A stretch of 64,000 nt of DNA from Tenrec ecaudatus. Lineage: Eukaryota; Chordata; Mammalia; Afrosoricida; Tenrecidae. The DNA is taken from contig NC_134536.1 in the NCBI RefSeq assembly GCF_050624435.1, positions 9,668,258 through 9,732,257 on the forward strand, written 5' to 3'. Positions 1-61,800 of the stretch are shown piece by piece (position 1 is the first letter of the stretch; every line of letters starts with the position of its first letter). The notes below the pieces were generated by a model. The model saw only the letters and a program-made list of their open reading frames with translations. It was not told where the DNA came from and did not search any database. A program made the position numbers and the translations under genes.

Positions 1-304
1 CTCGCCAGAAAACCCAAACCAAACGGGCATCTGTGCGCATGGACAACTGACCCCCTTCTCGTGCGGTTCACTGAGGCATACGCGCCGGAACTTCATGGCC
101 ACACATTTAGAACTGCTGTTGAAGCCAGTCAGGAGACAGTCTCTCCAAAGGGCTTGTGAAGGCCGTTGGGAATGAAATGAACCCACACAGACATGCCCAA
201 GGGCTGTCGGAAGGGCACAGCTAACTTCATGAAAGAAAACAGAAGTTCTTCAAAGAAAATCATGAATTCGCAGTAGCCAGTTTTTCTCCTGTGTCACTCT
301 ATCC

Positions 305-480
305 ATACTGGCGAGGCATTGGACTGCTAACCACAAGGTCCGTGGTTTGAAACCAGCAGCCAATTCATGCAAGAAAGAGGGCTTTCTCCGATGGTGAAAA
401 GGTGCAGTCTCAGAAACCCACAGGGTCAGGTCCACTCTGTCCTATGGGGTCACTAGGAGTTGGCCTTGATTTGCTCGGTG
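305..480 (+). mobile_element. AfroSINE (tRNA-derived SINE)
   Basis: gactgctaaccacaaggtc, box-B-like gtttgaaaccagcagcc, then agtctcagaaacccacag and ctgtcctatggggtcact in order. Confidence 0.75.
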
Positions 481-1324
481 GAAGCGAGCTTTCTGGATCA
501 GTGGATCTATACAGCTACTCTCCTTATTTCCAGCCCCATTAACGCGCCAGTCTCTGTTAGGTCTGTGCCACGGGAAGACTAGTGTCTTCTGAACGGCAAC
601 GGATCGAGCCTTGTGGAAGGGTTTGAACCACACCGACGAAAGGAATGGTCTCCAGAGAATGACTCCCATACAAGTGCCCCCGTGGTTGTTTTTTATAAGT
701 TTTTGCTTTGCTTCCACCGACTTGTCCTTCAATTGAGGGTGGATTGCCAAGTGTTCCCTATGTGACATTCTCACATCCTCCTGCTCCATTAAGGAACGCC
801 TTTCTCGGCATCTGTGTGGAGTCAGGGTGAACCCACAGCCTGGGTCTAAGGGAAAGACGGACAGGCTAGCTGGTGCTGCACAACGAACAACTTCAAAGTC
901 TCCGTGGCCGCGCAGAGTCGTAAAGTATTCCCTGCTCTTGCAGACCCTGCCACGGGTCCGGGCACCTGCTGGTTGGCTCAGCTCTCCAGGTAGCTCTGAG
1001 TTTGGCGCCAACACTTGCTCCTGTTCTCATCCTGGGAAGGGAGAGCAGAGTTGTAGCCACGGGAGCCAGCAGTCACGGGCCTTCACCTGCAAGTCTATAC
1101 GTCATTTCCAGTGAAGTCGCCTTGGCCGGCGCAAGCCACATGGTATAGGGGATGTGGCGGTGGGATGTTCCAGGGGGACCAGAGTTTGCAGACCAAGTGG
1201 TGATAAACCATCATCACTCCAGAGCCTCGAGAAGTATGCTTAAGAATAAACTTTGAGGAATGTGTGTGCCAAGATGTTTCCCAAGAATGGGAAAACTGCC
1301 TCTACGTTAGCTCTGAGAGAAAAG

Positions 1325-1840
1325 ATGGAATCCCACCTTCAGCCCTGAGCGAGTTACAGCATCTCCAGTCAACCTGCGCGAAGGGGTCCAGGTTAGCCTG
1401 TCAATCAGGTCATGGCCAATGAGGCCTCTGGATGGGTGTGGCCTTCTCCTGAGGATTTTAGGAATTCCTGTCTTCTTCCCTGGAGGCGGAACACACACTT
1501 TCTGTTTCACATTCTGTTGACAAGTCACATGGTGCTATGCTGATAGCAACCAGAGCCCTGGAGCTGGGGGAGCCATGTGGAGAGCCGGCCCAGCACTGAG
1601 ATGATTCTGCAAGACCCACTGGCCTCTGATCTCCCAGCATTCGACATCGTTGCGTGTGCTGTGAGTCTGCAGAGGAATTATGGAGGGGTAGCTGACATAG
1701 GGGCTAATATCGGACTTAGGACTTGATCTGGACTGGGCTGGGCTGTTTTCTTAATGTGATACGAAGCTCTCGTACACACCTGAGTGTCGCTGGATTTGTT
1801 TCTCTTAGTTGTTTCCGACTAACAGAGCCCTGACGCAGCC
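1325..1840 (+). repeat. LTR-like interspersed repeat, family A copy 1
   Basis: Shares ordered blocks with the copies at 12620 and 41380: cctgtcaatcaggt, gtgtgctgtgagtctg, ggggctaatatcggac, gttttcttaatgtg and a final ggatttgtttctctta. Resembles an ERVL-MaLR type LTR end. The family is not named with confidence. Confidence 0.55.
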
Positions 1841-2364
1841 AGTCGATTCCTTGCCGGAACCAAATACAAAACAGGACAGTCTCTGACAACTGGCTTCAGA
1901 CACCAGAGAAGAGGCAAAGCAGGCCTGGGTCACTAGCAAGGTGAAGTCTCAACTCAGCCCTGAATCCCCGCCCCAGATGCTGCTTCAGGGCTTGGTACAC
2001 AGGGTAGAGTGAGCAGCCAATGGTGGTCTTGCCGACTAGGACATAGAGATTAGAGTTCGGGGGGTCAAGGGGACTGGCGCGTGAGGGAAGAATATAGGAG
2101 GTACACGGAGGGGGCTGGGGGAGATAATTCTGGAGAGCTGTACAAGAGTCCTTCAGAGACTGCGGAAACCAGAGGACACGGGTAGAGTGACCGGAAATCA
2201 TAGTGACTAGAGTCCCAGGACAGAGTGTAATGCCCACACCACCCGGGCCAGCTGGGAGTGCTCAGAGGGCAGGGCCTTGGTGGTGGGCTCCATCAGGTCT
2301 AGGCTCAAGGCGGCTCTAGTGTCAGGAGAGACCAGCCCCTGGGAAGGGGCCTCAGGCTTGGTAA

Positions 2365-2560
2365 AGGGGAGGGGCAGTGAAAGAGGAAGGTTCCCAATGA
2401 GATGGATGGACGCAGTGGCTGCATCAGTGCGCTGGGCCATAGGAAGCTCTGGGGGAGGACGGCACAGGACTGGGCAGTGGTCCTTCTGTTCTGCATATGG
2501 TCGCTGTGGGCCGGAGCCGACTTGATGGCACCTGACAACAACACAACGGAGGCTCTGGTC
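2365..2560 (+). mobile_element. RTE/BovB-like LINE 3' end
   Basis: A translated remnant reads GRFPMRWMDAVAAS, like the C-terminal ORF2 text of BovB-type RTE LINEs. It is followed by the tail gtgggccggagccgac and tggcacctgacaacaac. 5'-truncated. Confidence 0.65.
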
Positions 2561-4129
2561 TCATGCATCGAAGGGTCAAAGGGAACCTTGACCTGCCCAA
2601 GCTCCTCCCTAGCTGATGTGTCCGCCAAAGTGAAAAAAAGTCCAATGCAATTTAAAGCAGGAAAATAAACTCCGGCACCCAGGTAAAACCTGCAATCACC
2701 AGCATCCAGTCACGAAGTGTCGAGCGTGTCACCCCAACAGATGCAAGAGGCGGCTGTTTTCTCCAAAGAAGATATACGAACAGCACTGGAAAAGAATTGC
2801 TCCCTGGCTGGTAAGCTCAGACTCATCCACATCGAGCTGATTCCATGACATAGAATCATAATTACTTCCAGGCCTTTGCCCTTTAACTCATGTAGGGCGT
2901 AGCGAGCAAAATCACAACACAAAAATAGCACAAAACTGACTCAGGGCAACTATTTTTCCTGGGGATTTTTTTCCCCATAGGGCTTTCAGGTGTTGGTTAG
3001 AATGCTTTCCATAGAAAATCTCTTTACTGGGAGCCAGGAGGGGGTTTACATATCAGACCATCGTTTTTGCCTTCAATGGTTTCTCAGCCCTCCCAATGGC
3101 TGGCCCCGTTCCCCCACCCTCTTGGAAAGCATGCACTATATGAAGGGATGAATTGAATTTCGCCTGGATTTGCTCCCTTATCTGGATAATGGAAGGGGCA
3201 GAGTGACAGCTTCTGTGTGATCCCAGGGACACGCCCATTCTTAACCAGCCTACACAGATGCTTAACTGTCCTTTAACTTCCTTGAGGCCCTGCCACTGGC
3301 TGACACAAGGACTCACCCCAACAAGTCTCCTTGCACCTATCACCTTCCTACCTGCTTCGGGTTACCTTTCAGCCAAAGTGCATCCCACGATGTTGGGTTT
3401 CATGTTCAAGTAGTCAGCTCACATCGTTGGGCTGACTTCTCTGGCCCCATGCTGTCCAGAATCGACCTGGGAAGGCCACAAAAATGTGCACACGAAGAGT
3501 GAAGACTCCCTCCCCGGTCCTGGGGAGGACCACTTTTCTTCCCTGAAGCCTCACTGCTATCTATTCTAGGGACGTTCTCCATTCCCCAACAGGCTCGTCC
3601 GCTTGGGGAGGATCCTTTCCTTAGCCTGGCATGTCTCAGGAGCTGGGGGGCTCGGCGCCCACAAGTGGCTCTCCTGGTCTTGCATTCCATTTCTAAAAAC
3701 AGTGATGTTTATGAAGTGGAAGCCTCTCTGCGCCTCCCTAACTGCTGTGGGAGTCAATTAGTGCTGCTGATGTTGAGACAGAGATGCTCTGTGGGAAAAA
3801 CAAGGCTGCTCTGCACCCTCCCTTTGCCACCTGCTCTTCGCCCGCCTTCTCATCTCCTCTCCTAGGTGCTCGGAGCAGCAGGTGCAACCAGGGGCCAGTT
3901 CTTAGTCCTGAATTGGCAAGTCTTGGAAGGATGAAAGCAGAGTTCTGGGGCCTATGCTACCCTTGACGGTGGCATGGGGGGTGGGGTCACTTGGACATGC
4001 CCCAGATCTGGCTGACCTCAAGGTGCTGCCATCTGGCTGAGCCACGTCTGAAGGCTGGAGATGGACATGCTCCTCTCGGTGGAAACCAGAGAGGGCCTAC
4101 TCTCACCCTGTGTCCCTACAGTGGGGACT

Positions 4130-4225
4130 GGAGCCTTCAGAGCAGTGACTGGCTCAAGGTGGCACACTGGTGTCAGAGGTGGGATTCGAGCCCACGACTC
4201 CTCATTCACAATTCATGCCTTTAAC
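4130..4225 (+). mobile_element. MIR SINE remnant
   Basis: gactggctcaaggtggcac, aggtgggattcgagccc and acgactcc follow the 3' half of the ancient mammalian MIR consensus. Confidence 0.55.
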
Positions 4226-4909
4226 TCATGAAGCGTTTCTTCCCTGGAAGGAAGGTCTTCAGACCCGTGCCAACTCGTGTCACGGAACGGTGACAAAGCT
4301 CCATTGTGACTTGAAAATACTTGTGTTTACGTTTTAGATCGTATGAAATATATGAGGTAGCAGGTACGTATGATCCAGTCCTCAGATCTCAAATCTACCT
4401 TCACCTCCCAAGTTTACAGTTACAGTGGGCATTTTAGTTAAGTGTGTCAACAGCTTTAAATTTACTCCTTTACCATCTTGGGTTTAGACAATGCCTACGG
4501 CTTCTCTCCTGCAGATAGATGCAACCAGTGAATTTGTCTTTCTCGTCCACTCTATCTTGACATGTTACTTTTATAACGTCAAAATTGGTAAGGGTGAGGT
4601 TTCATTCTAAGATTATGCCTTTCCGTGCTGGCAAAAAGCTCAAAGCACTGACAACCAGAACAGCACGCCTCGAAGAGCAAGCAGTGTGTCTGAGCTCAGA
4701 GGAGACAGACAACATTGAAACACTGCTGCTTGAAGGTGCAGCTCCTGAGAATCAACAGCCCATGGGGATCATTGTATTTTCTACCAAACTCACACTGTGC
4801 TTGGCTCCCAGTCCACGTCATGGCTTCACCTTTTCCTATTTCCCAGCTTTGTCCTCAGTGTAATCTAGAGACGCATGATGGGTGGGCCACGTCACGGGCC
4901 CCTGAACTC

Positions 4910-5075
4910 CAACCAAGTCAAACTCACTAACTCCTCACAGGACAGAGAACTGCCCATGGGTTTGAGACGGCCGCTCTTTACGGAACAGGAGGCTAAATCT
5001 TGCTCTCATGGAGCAGCTGGTGACTTCAAACTACTGACCTTAGAACCCATTACCCACCAGGGTTCCCTGATGTAC
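4910..5075 (-). mobile_element. AfroSINE
   Basis: Reverse order of SINE blocks: gaactgcccatgggtttg, tctcatggagcagctggtg, ttcaaactactgacct, cccattacccaccaggg. Confidence 0.7.
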
Positions 5076-5199
5076 CGAATCACTTTTCTAGGTACAAATG
5101 CATTGCCTGGACTCTTTCCACCAGTGAATAAGAAGCAGTTAACAAGGAAGGGAAAGACACACATGCATAAGAGCACCACAAAGTGTTTTGAGAATTTAC

Positions 5200-6529
5200 T
5201 GTACAGTTGTTGTTTTTTTAAAACAATTTATTTATATGTTGGCTCCTACATGTGCTTACATTTGTGTAAAACATTTATACATATTCTTTACAATTTGTAC
5301 ATATATTAAAGGGCTGCATCATAAACACGGATCCAGGGGACTTTATAAAAGAAAAATCAAGTGGGGAATTACCTAGAAGACATTAACAAAGCCCCGTGAG
5401 ACATGAGACGGCGGAAAGGCGCCCTACCCTGCCTGCTCACTTGATTTCCTGTCTAGGTGTTTGGGTTTCACCTGACTCCCCGGGCCGGGCGCTGGCTCCT
5501 TTGTCTGCAGTCTAACGATTAGGTCAGGAGGGGGAGCTTATGCAGTAAGGCAACTGTGGATCGTGGGGATGGGGGTCTGTGAGGAAGGCAGTGGGTGAGA
5601 CTGCGTGCTCTGTAGCGGTCACGGAAGCAGCAGCAGTTGGGAGAACTCTCTGAACTTGAGGAAAATCAACAAGTGTGCTTGTCCCTAAACCCCAAAGCCC
5701 TGGAGCCACCAGCCCCTGAGTCCTCGCGATTCCTTTTTGGCGAGGAGGGAAGAAGCTTCCTCCCTCAACTGGGGTCCTTTTCAGAAGAGACCAGTGGACT
5801 GCCTGGTCCACGCTCAACTCCAGGGCACACCATGCGCGCAGGGCCTTTCTGACTTATTCTTTCTAGTGCAAGTGGGCCCTCACCTGGTGAGATGGGAGGT
5901 GCAGAGAGAGAAGGCACTGGGAGAGCGAGTGGTAGGTTTGAACCGCGGACTTACTGGCTAATAGCAGGGAGAAATCTCTCTGCGGAGGGGAAGAGGCAGC
6001 CTGGTCGCCAGTTCGCCGAGTGACATACTGTGTCCTACATAAGAGCCAGGTAGGTCAGCGGGCCGGGACGCTCATGCGCCGAGGTCAGCCCTTCAATCCC
6101 AAACATGGAAGGCAATGGAAGGTAGACAGAATTTCCTCAACAGACCAGATCCCAGAGGACCGAGTGTTATAAAAATATACATACATATGTTTTTTTATTC
6201 TGGCAGATTTCTTGTTTGTCAGAAAGTAATTAGTAAGGGTCTGACATTGGGCACCAACTGGGAGATGGGAGAGGGGAGGTGGGGGCTAGAAATTAGGAGG
6301 CTCTGTAAAACACCAAATTTTCCATCTGAAAATTCTGCTCGTTTTAAGTATGTTCCAAAAAGAGGCACGGTCTCCACTGGTATCCTGCCGGCTGCAGACA
6401 GAGCCGGCGGGCTGGGCGCTCAGGTCTCGGGGAGGAGACCTGCGCTGGCCACTCTTCTCCCCTTCGCACTCGGCGGGAGCACCGACGTCCCGTCCACGCC
6501 CGGCAGAAACAGGCACGCGTCCGACTGGT
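5200..6529 (-). other. SNX9: Probable SNX9 3' UTR with two candidate poly(A) signals
   Basis: The minus strand after the stop has an AATAAA at 6194-6199 (about 330 nt past the stop) and a second at 5227-5232 in an A/T-rich context (about 1.3 kb past the stop). The second reads like a natural mRNA end, with the signal followed by a U-rich stretch. Which one is used cannot be told from sequence alone. Confidence 0.5.
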
Positions 6530-55977
<49,448 letters not shown>

Positions 55978-56227
55978 CTAGCAGTGCAAACAAAACACAC
56001 TCCCCAGGGCCATGTGCATGTGTGCTGGTCTGAAGAACTCCTCTGGGGAGAATGGGAGCCATGTGACCAAGATGATTCATCAGCTCCCAGAGGGAAGAGG
56101 AGCAATAGGCCCCCCACCGCTGTCGGTCCTACAAATACAAAAACACCCATTCTCTAAAAGGGGGTGGGGGTGTGAGGGGCAGCAGCAGCGTGGCCTTCCT
56201 GACAGAAGCGACAGAAGTGTGTTGTGT

Positions 56228-56745
56228 GGGTGCTGCTGAGCCAGGTCCCACTCACAGCAACCCTGTGTATGACAGCGGAACACTGTCATGCCCGGCACAA
56301 CTGCTCTGATGTGCTATCGATCTTGTTGAGGGCCTTGCTCTTTTTCATGGGGAGACTGCGTCTCACATACTTTGGACATGTGGCCAGAAGAATCCAGTCC
56401 CTGGAGAAAGACCTGACGCTCGGGGAAGTAGAGGGGCAGCGGAAAAAGAGGAAGGACCCCAAGGATGTGGAATGACACAGTGGCTGCAACAATGCCCATT
56501 GGGCACAGGAACAACTGTGAGGGTGGGGAAAGACCGGGCAGTGTTTTGTTCTGTTGTCACAGGGTTGTTGCTTTGGGTCGGAACCAACTTGATGGCTCCT
56601 AACACCACCACCTTTTTTTTTTTTTTAAACTAAGCATGATGTCCTTCTACAGGGACTGATCTCTTCTGACATGTCCAGAGTGCATGAGATGAAGTCTTGC
56701 TATCCTTGCCTCCGACTTCTGCCAAGACAGATCAGTTGTCCCTTT
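56228..56745. mobile_element. RTE/BovB-like fragments, one nested in another in opposite orientation
   Basis: 56228-56345 and about 56625-56745 are minus-strand pieces that fit together (gttgagggccttgctcttttt, then taagcatgatgtccttc). Between them, 56346-56622 is a plus-strand piece encoding LTYFGHVARRIQSLEKDL and GEVEGQRKKRK, ending in the taacaccacca tail and a T run. Confidence 0.65.
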
Positions 56746-57112
56746 TGGCAGTCCATGGCATAGTCCCTGATATAGTTTTCAGCATCACAGTGACACATAA
56801 GCCAGCACAGTACGACAAACCGGCAGACAGTGGTGGAAGTAGAAATAGAAATATACAGTCTATTCTGAAAACATGTTCAGTGGTTTGTACACACACACAA
56901 GAAGATACTTATCCCTTCAGGTCAATCCTGCTAGAAGAACTCTCATCAACTCCTTACTCCTTAAGGCCTTAGGATAAACTGCCCTCAGCCTCAGATCAAT
57001 TTTGATAATACCATGTAAACACAGACACATAAGGTTTGGATAGCAATGCATACTTTGTGTCAGTAAGTTACCAAAACAGCTGTGATTTTCAAATATTTTC
57101 CTTGAAGCACTG

Positions 57113-57576
57113 TCATGAATAGAATTGTGTGTGCCCCCTTCCCCCCCAATGTTTCACCTTGATTGGACCTGGTTGGGCAGTTTATGTAATGTGCATTGCT
57201 GTGATCAGTCAATCAGTTGTAAGGGGATTACGCGTGTATCACAATACAACCGTGGGAATGAGGGGAGTTTCCCTAAGGTGTGGCCTGTATCACCTGTTAT
57301 CTTACAAGAGATAAACAGAGAGAAGGCATGTAACTATCTGAGTGCATCCTTGTGCTGAGAACCTCCTAGACCCAGGTGAAGGTTGATACCAAGCCACACG
57401 GAGACCTCCAAGGGCTTACAGGTCCAAAGATGCTAACCTTCCCCCAGACACAGTGTTCCTCCAGAGCTCAGCCTGGTTCTAACTTCTTGCCTCCTAAACT
57501 GCGAGAGAATGTATGTGTTTGTTAAAGTCACCCACTTGTGGTACAGCAGCAGCCCGAGATACCCAAAACAGACATT
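57113..57576 (+). repeat. Second MaLR-like LTR remnant
   Basis: The 3' part, cctcctaaactgcgagag then gttaaagtcacccacttg and acagcagcagccc, is typical of MaLR LTR ends. The 5' part, agaattgtgtgtgccc, is compatible. Family uncertain. Confidence 0.45.
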
Positions 57577-57671
57577 AACCCAGAAAAGTGGGTTCTATGG
57601 AACATTTCCATGTGTATGTAACACATATATGTAATATTTTATAATGTTTAATAAGCATATAATAGTATGTA

Positions 57672-57756
57672 TGATTGGGGGCTTCAAATTTTGTGGGAAA
57701 ACTCCATTATCTTTTCATTCCATTTCCCAGGAACTTCTGAAAGCCCCTTTGTATGT
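57672..57756. repeat. Short palindromic mariner-like MITE, copy 5
   Basis: gggggcttcaaattttgtg on the left, ggaacttctgaaagcccc on the right. Confidence 0.5.
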
Positions 57757-57769
57757 CGTATAAAGTAGC

Positions 57770-58135
57770 CCTGGGGGTGTTGTAGATTATGCACTGGGCT
57801 GCTAACCACATGGTAGCTCTGTGGGCCAAAGACAAGACTTTCTGCTTCTGTAAAGATGGGCAGTTCTACTTTGTGCTAGGGCAGTGGATCTCCACCTTCC
57901 TCATGCCGTGACCCTTTCATACAGTTCCTCATGTGGTGGGGACCACCCCCCCAACCATACAATTGCTTTCGTTCCTACTTCATAATGGTAATTTTGCTAT
58001 TGTATGAATTGGGCGACCTCTGTGAAAGGTTCGTTTGACCCCACCCCCCCAAAGGGGTTGTGACACCCAGGTTGAGAACCGATGTTCTTGAGGGTACCTA
58101 AGTCAGCATTGACTTAATAGCAACAAGGTTATTTT
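57770..58135 (+). mobile_element. AfroSINE split by a SPIN-like element
   Basis: Left part: gccctgggggtgttgtag, ggctgctaaccacatgg, cttctgtaaagatgggc. Right part: gtacctaagtcagcattg. The insert is 57882-58084. Confidence 0.6.
57882..58084 (-). mobile_element. SPIN-like hAT element nested in a SINE
   Basis: Begins cagtggatctccacct and ends aggttgagaaccgatg. The flanks (57770-57881 and 58085-58135) read together as one AfroSINE copy. Confidence 0.78.
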
Positions 58136-58664
58136 TTGGGGGAGGGGGGATAGAATTTATTTCATTCCAAATTCCTAATACTTGTCTTTCACGGCTTGTC
58201 TTCTAGAAGCCGACCCTATAAACTGACGAGCCGGGTTACATGGTTTGCTTTAAATGCCCTGCTTGCCCTAGAAGTCACATGTAAGGAGGAAAAGGGAGCA
58301 GCAGTCACCGAACAAATATTGACTGAACACCCACCAGGTGGCGGGGCGGGGCTGGCCTCCACACTCCCTGGTGATGCACAACCTGCCTTTCAGAAGAGTT
58401 CAGGGTCCAGACCCGCTCACCGCCCTGTGCTCACTGAACCTGAAACGCACCCGCACCAGAGGATGGACTGCGGGGAGGATGTGAGACAAGGCCAGCAGCA
58501 CACTGGGACCTGTAGGTTCCAGACAGTGGGTGGGCAGTGTTCAATGCGAAACGCTCCAACTTGTGTACATGCTGGACATTTTGCATAATAAAATGGGGGG
58601 GGAGAGACAAAGGGCAGTCCATTTTAATAGTGTGAATGTATTACCTGCTCAAAAACTAAAATGA

Positions 58665-59086
<422 letters not shown>

Positions 59087-59479
59087 AAAAACTAAAATGA
59101 GGGGAGGGATAGACATGATTTATAAATGCAGAAGATTCAATATCTAGGAAAAATTAACCTGTAATGAAGTTTTTCCTGTCTGAGAGGAAAAAACCCTAAT
59201 CGTTTGCAAAAATAGTGACAACACCCTCCCCTTCCTGTCCGCATGCACTTGTCACTGCTCCACCTGGCAGTGCAGGTCATTCCCACTGCTTGCCTCTGGG
59301 CTTGTCCGGGTGTAGGCTCAGGAGAACATGCAGGCTTGACCTCAGGTCTCGCCCTTTCTCGCTACTAGGAACACCTCTGCTGCCCTGGGACTAAGCCTGA
59401 GTGTGCCTCTGGTGGGGAGAGACCTCTGAAAGAGACCCCAGGCATTTGGGCCCTATTAGGTGAGGACCCAAACCGGAGT

Positions 59480-59962
59480 TGCTATGGGTAGAACTGTGTC
59501 CCCTACAAAGATACATTGAAGTCCTAACCCCTGGCACCGGTGAACTTGACCTTGTTTGGAACTTGAGAGTGAAGATGTTATCAGTGAGCCTGAGGTCATG
59601 CTGGGGTGGAGTGGGACCTGAACCAATCGGGTTGGCGTTTTAAAAAACAAAGTGGAGAGACACCAACAGACAGAGCAGAGAAAGGACAGCCAAGTGAAGA
59701 CATGTCCAATGCCGTGGACAATGGGGGGCTGTCAGAAACTGGGGGAGACGGCCAGACCTCCCCTTCAGCCTGGCCTCTAGAATGATGAGAGGCTGAAGCC
59801 CTGTTCTCTCAGCCATGCAACGTCACCATGGCAGTCCTGCAGCATGGCAGCCTCTACGGGACCACAAGGTCCACCACAGCCGGCCCTCAGAATCCCAAGA
59901 AGTATCGAAGGGTTGTTGTTTAAAGTCATTCAGTTTTGGAGTAGCTTGCCTGGTAGCAACTT
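59480..59962 (+). mobile_element. MLT1-like (ERVL-MaLR) LTR remnant
   Basis: Starts tgctatgggtagaactg, then tgaagtcctaacccctg, gtgaacttgaccttg and gatgaggtca-like text. It ends ttgttgtttaaagtcattc and ggtagcaac, the usual MaLR layout. No internal retroviral genes are present. Confidence 0.6.
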
Positions 59963-60019
59963 TCTTTTGTAGGCAAAGAACCCCCCACATTTCTAAGTAA
60001 GAAGCTCTACTACCATCAA

Positions 60020-60195
60020 AGAGCGCTGGCAGTGCAGTGTCCAGATTTCGGCTGCTAACCAAAGCGCTGGTTAGTTCAGATGCTCCACGGGAGAGACGTG
60101 GGCCTCCGCTTCGGTGAAGATTACAGCCTGGGCACCCTGTGGGGACTCAACCGTCTACAGGGTCTCATGAGTGGGAGCCAACTACATGGCGTGAG
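60020..60195 (+). mobile_element. AfroSINE
   Basis: agcgctggcagtgcagtg, cggctgctaaccaaagcg, tcggtgaagattacagcc and ctcatgagtgggagccaac. Confidence 0.7.
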
Positions 60196-61727
60196 TGGGG
60201 AACAGCCAGTCGCTCTTTACTCTTTGTTAATGCTATTAAAATTGCAAAAGGTTCCACCCCGACCCCAAAACAGAACAAACTTATCCTAAAATTCATTTGG
60301 GCAAATAAACAAGACTTGCTGGGGGGTTTTGTTTTGTTTTCACAAAGAACAGAACCAAGAAAAATTAGAAATAGTAGCAAGTTCATCACAACCAGTCCTG
60401 GAGACATGTTGAAATACATGTAGCAGTATTACACAGGTGATATTCTGTTGTGTTGGCATATGCCACAGTCGTCTGGATGGCACGGTGTTAGTATAACTGA
60501 GCAGCTCTCTGCGAAAAGGGTAGTACCACATTTCAATCCTCCCACCAAAACGAATTCCAAAATGGATCAAAAATGTACATTAAAGCAAGGGTGGGGGTGC
60601 AAACTGCCTATTAAATGCCATCAGAGTGATCCCCAAAACCATTTTTCACTAAAAAGAACCAGATTTCCTCGGGGAACTGGCTGACTCCAGATTTCAGGGA
60701 AAACCAAACCAAAACTCAACGCACACATTACACGTGGAAGGTATTTTCCTATCAGACGCGCTGTCCACGCCAGCTGGAGTTGTGTCAGCAGACTCAAGAG
60801 CTAGCTTGAAGAGGAGCTCGCCACCCAAACACGGACCTGGGCATCAATAAGAACGAATGACCGAGATGGAGGAAACGTCAACACTGCTTAAATCCATGGG
60901 TCACCATGAGTGATCAAGTCTAGCTGGCCACCATTATCGGCTACTAGGGAAGCCAATTCATTTTGCAAATTGGTAAACGGGGTTAAAAAGAAAGAAAAAT
61001 CAAGTACTTATTCTGCCTTGGGTTTCCAAGTTGTACCACTCATCAGCTGATTATTACGGAAGGCACTTTTCTTCTTAGAGCTATTCCATATGGTAAGTAG
61101 AGTCAGACCATCAGTTTTCAATCCCTAATGACTGAATGCACCTCAGTACCAGTGAATTATTAGGCTCCTGAGAGAACACACCACTGATCACAGGCTTGAA
61201 AAAGGAGAATCTGAATCTTAGAGCCACTCTAGATTCGACTAGCAATGGCAGGAAGCACAGACGAATGGATGACGCTGAGCGGTGAGAATGCAGTAAGGAA
61301 ACGTGGACCCTAGAACCTAGAGTGAGAGGGAAACCGACAGGCATCTGCATGAGGCCACCCAAGTGGTGAGCCCCTACCCATGCCTTTTCAACGCAAAGTT
61401 TGTGAATTAAAATCAGGGTTTACAATTCCTATGATTCAACAGCTCAACCTCTCATCACCCTTCACAGCGATACTGAATTCCACCCACTGTCTGTCCCCTT
61501 TTCCACCTTAGTCTATACCTGTCAACCTTCCAGTCTACTGCTTCATCTTGCCCTCCCTCCCTTGGGAGCCCCCAGACTCTGGTTCCTTTGGTCTGTGGGT
61601 CTCTGTCTTGGTTCTTATCCTTAGAGTAATGGTCGCATATGATATTTGTCCTTTTGTGATAGACTGAATTCACCGGGCATCATGTTCTCCTGGTCTATCC
61701 ATGGCACGAGGGGCTTCATGGCTTCAT

Positions 61728-61800
61728 GATATCTTGGGATTACTGACCTTTCAGTTAGCAGCCCAACACATACCCCCACTGTGCCAACAGGGCTCAGTTG
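61728..61800 (-). mobile_element. AfroSINE fragment
   Basis: gattactgacctttcag, ttagcagcccaacacat and gtgccaacagggctca. Confidence 0.55.

Larger units (their letters stand above)
1..5199. other. Flanking DNA downstream of SNX9
   Basis: No gene recognised. It holds an AfroSINE, an LTR-like repeat, an RTE fragment, a MIR piece and a second SINE. Open frames here are short and not conserved-looking. In human the neighbour on this side is SYNJ2, but no SYNJ2 coding sequence was seen. Confidence 0.7.

Noticed and set aside
442..1014. Minus-strand open frame of 190 codons left of SNX9
   Set aside because: No domain, and it overlaps SINE-adjacent sequence; chance open frame.
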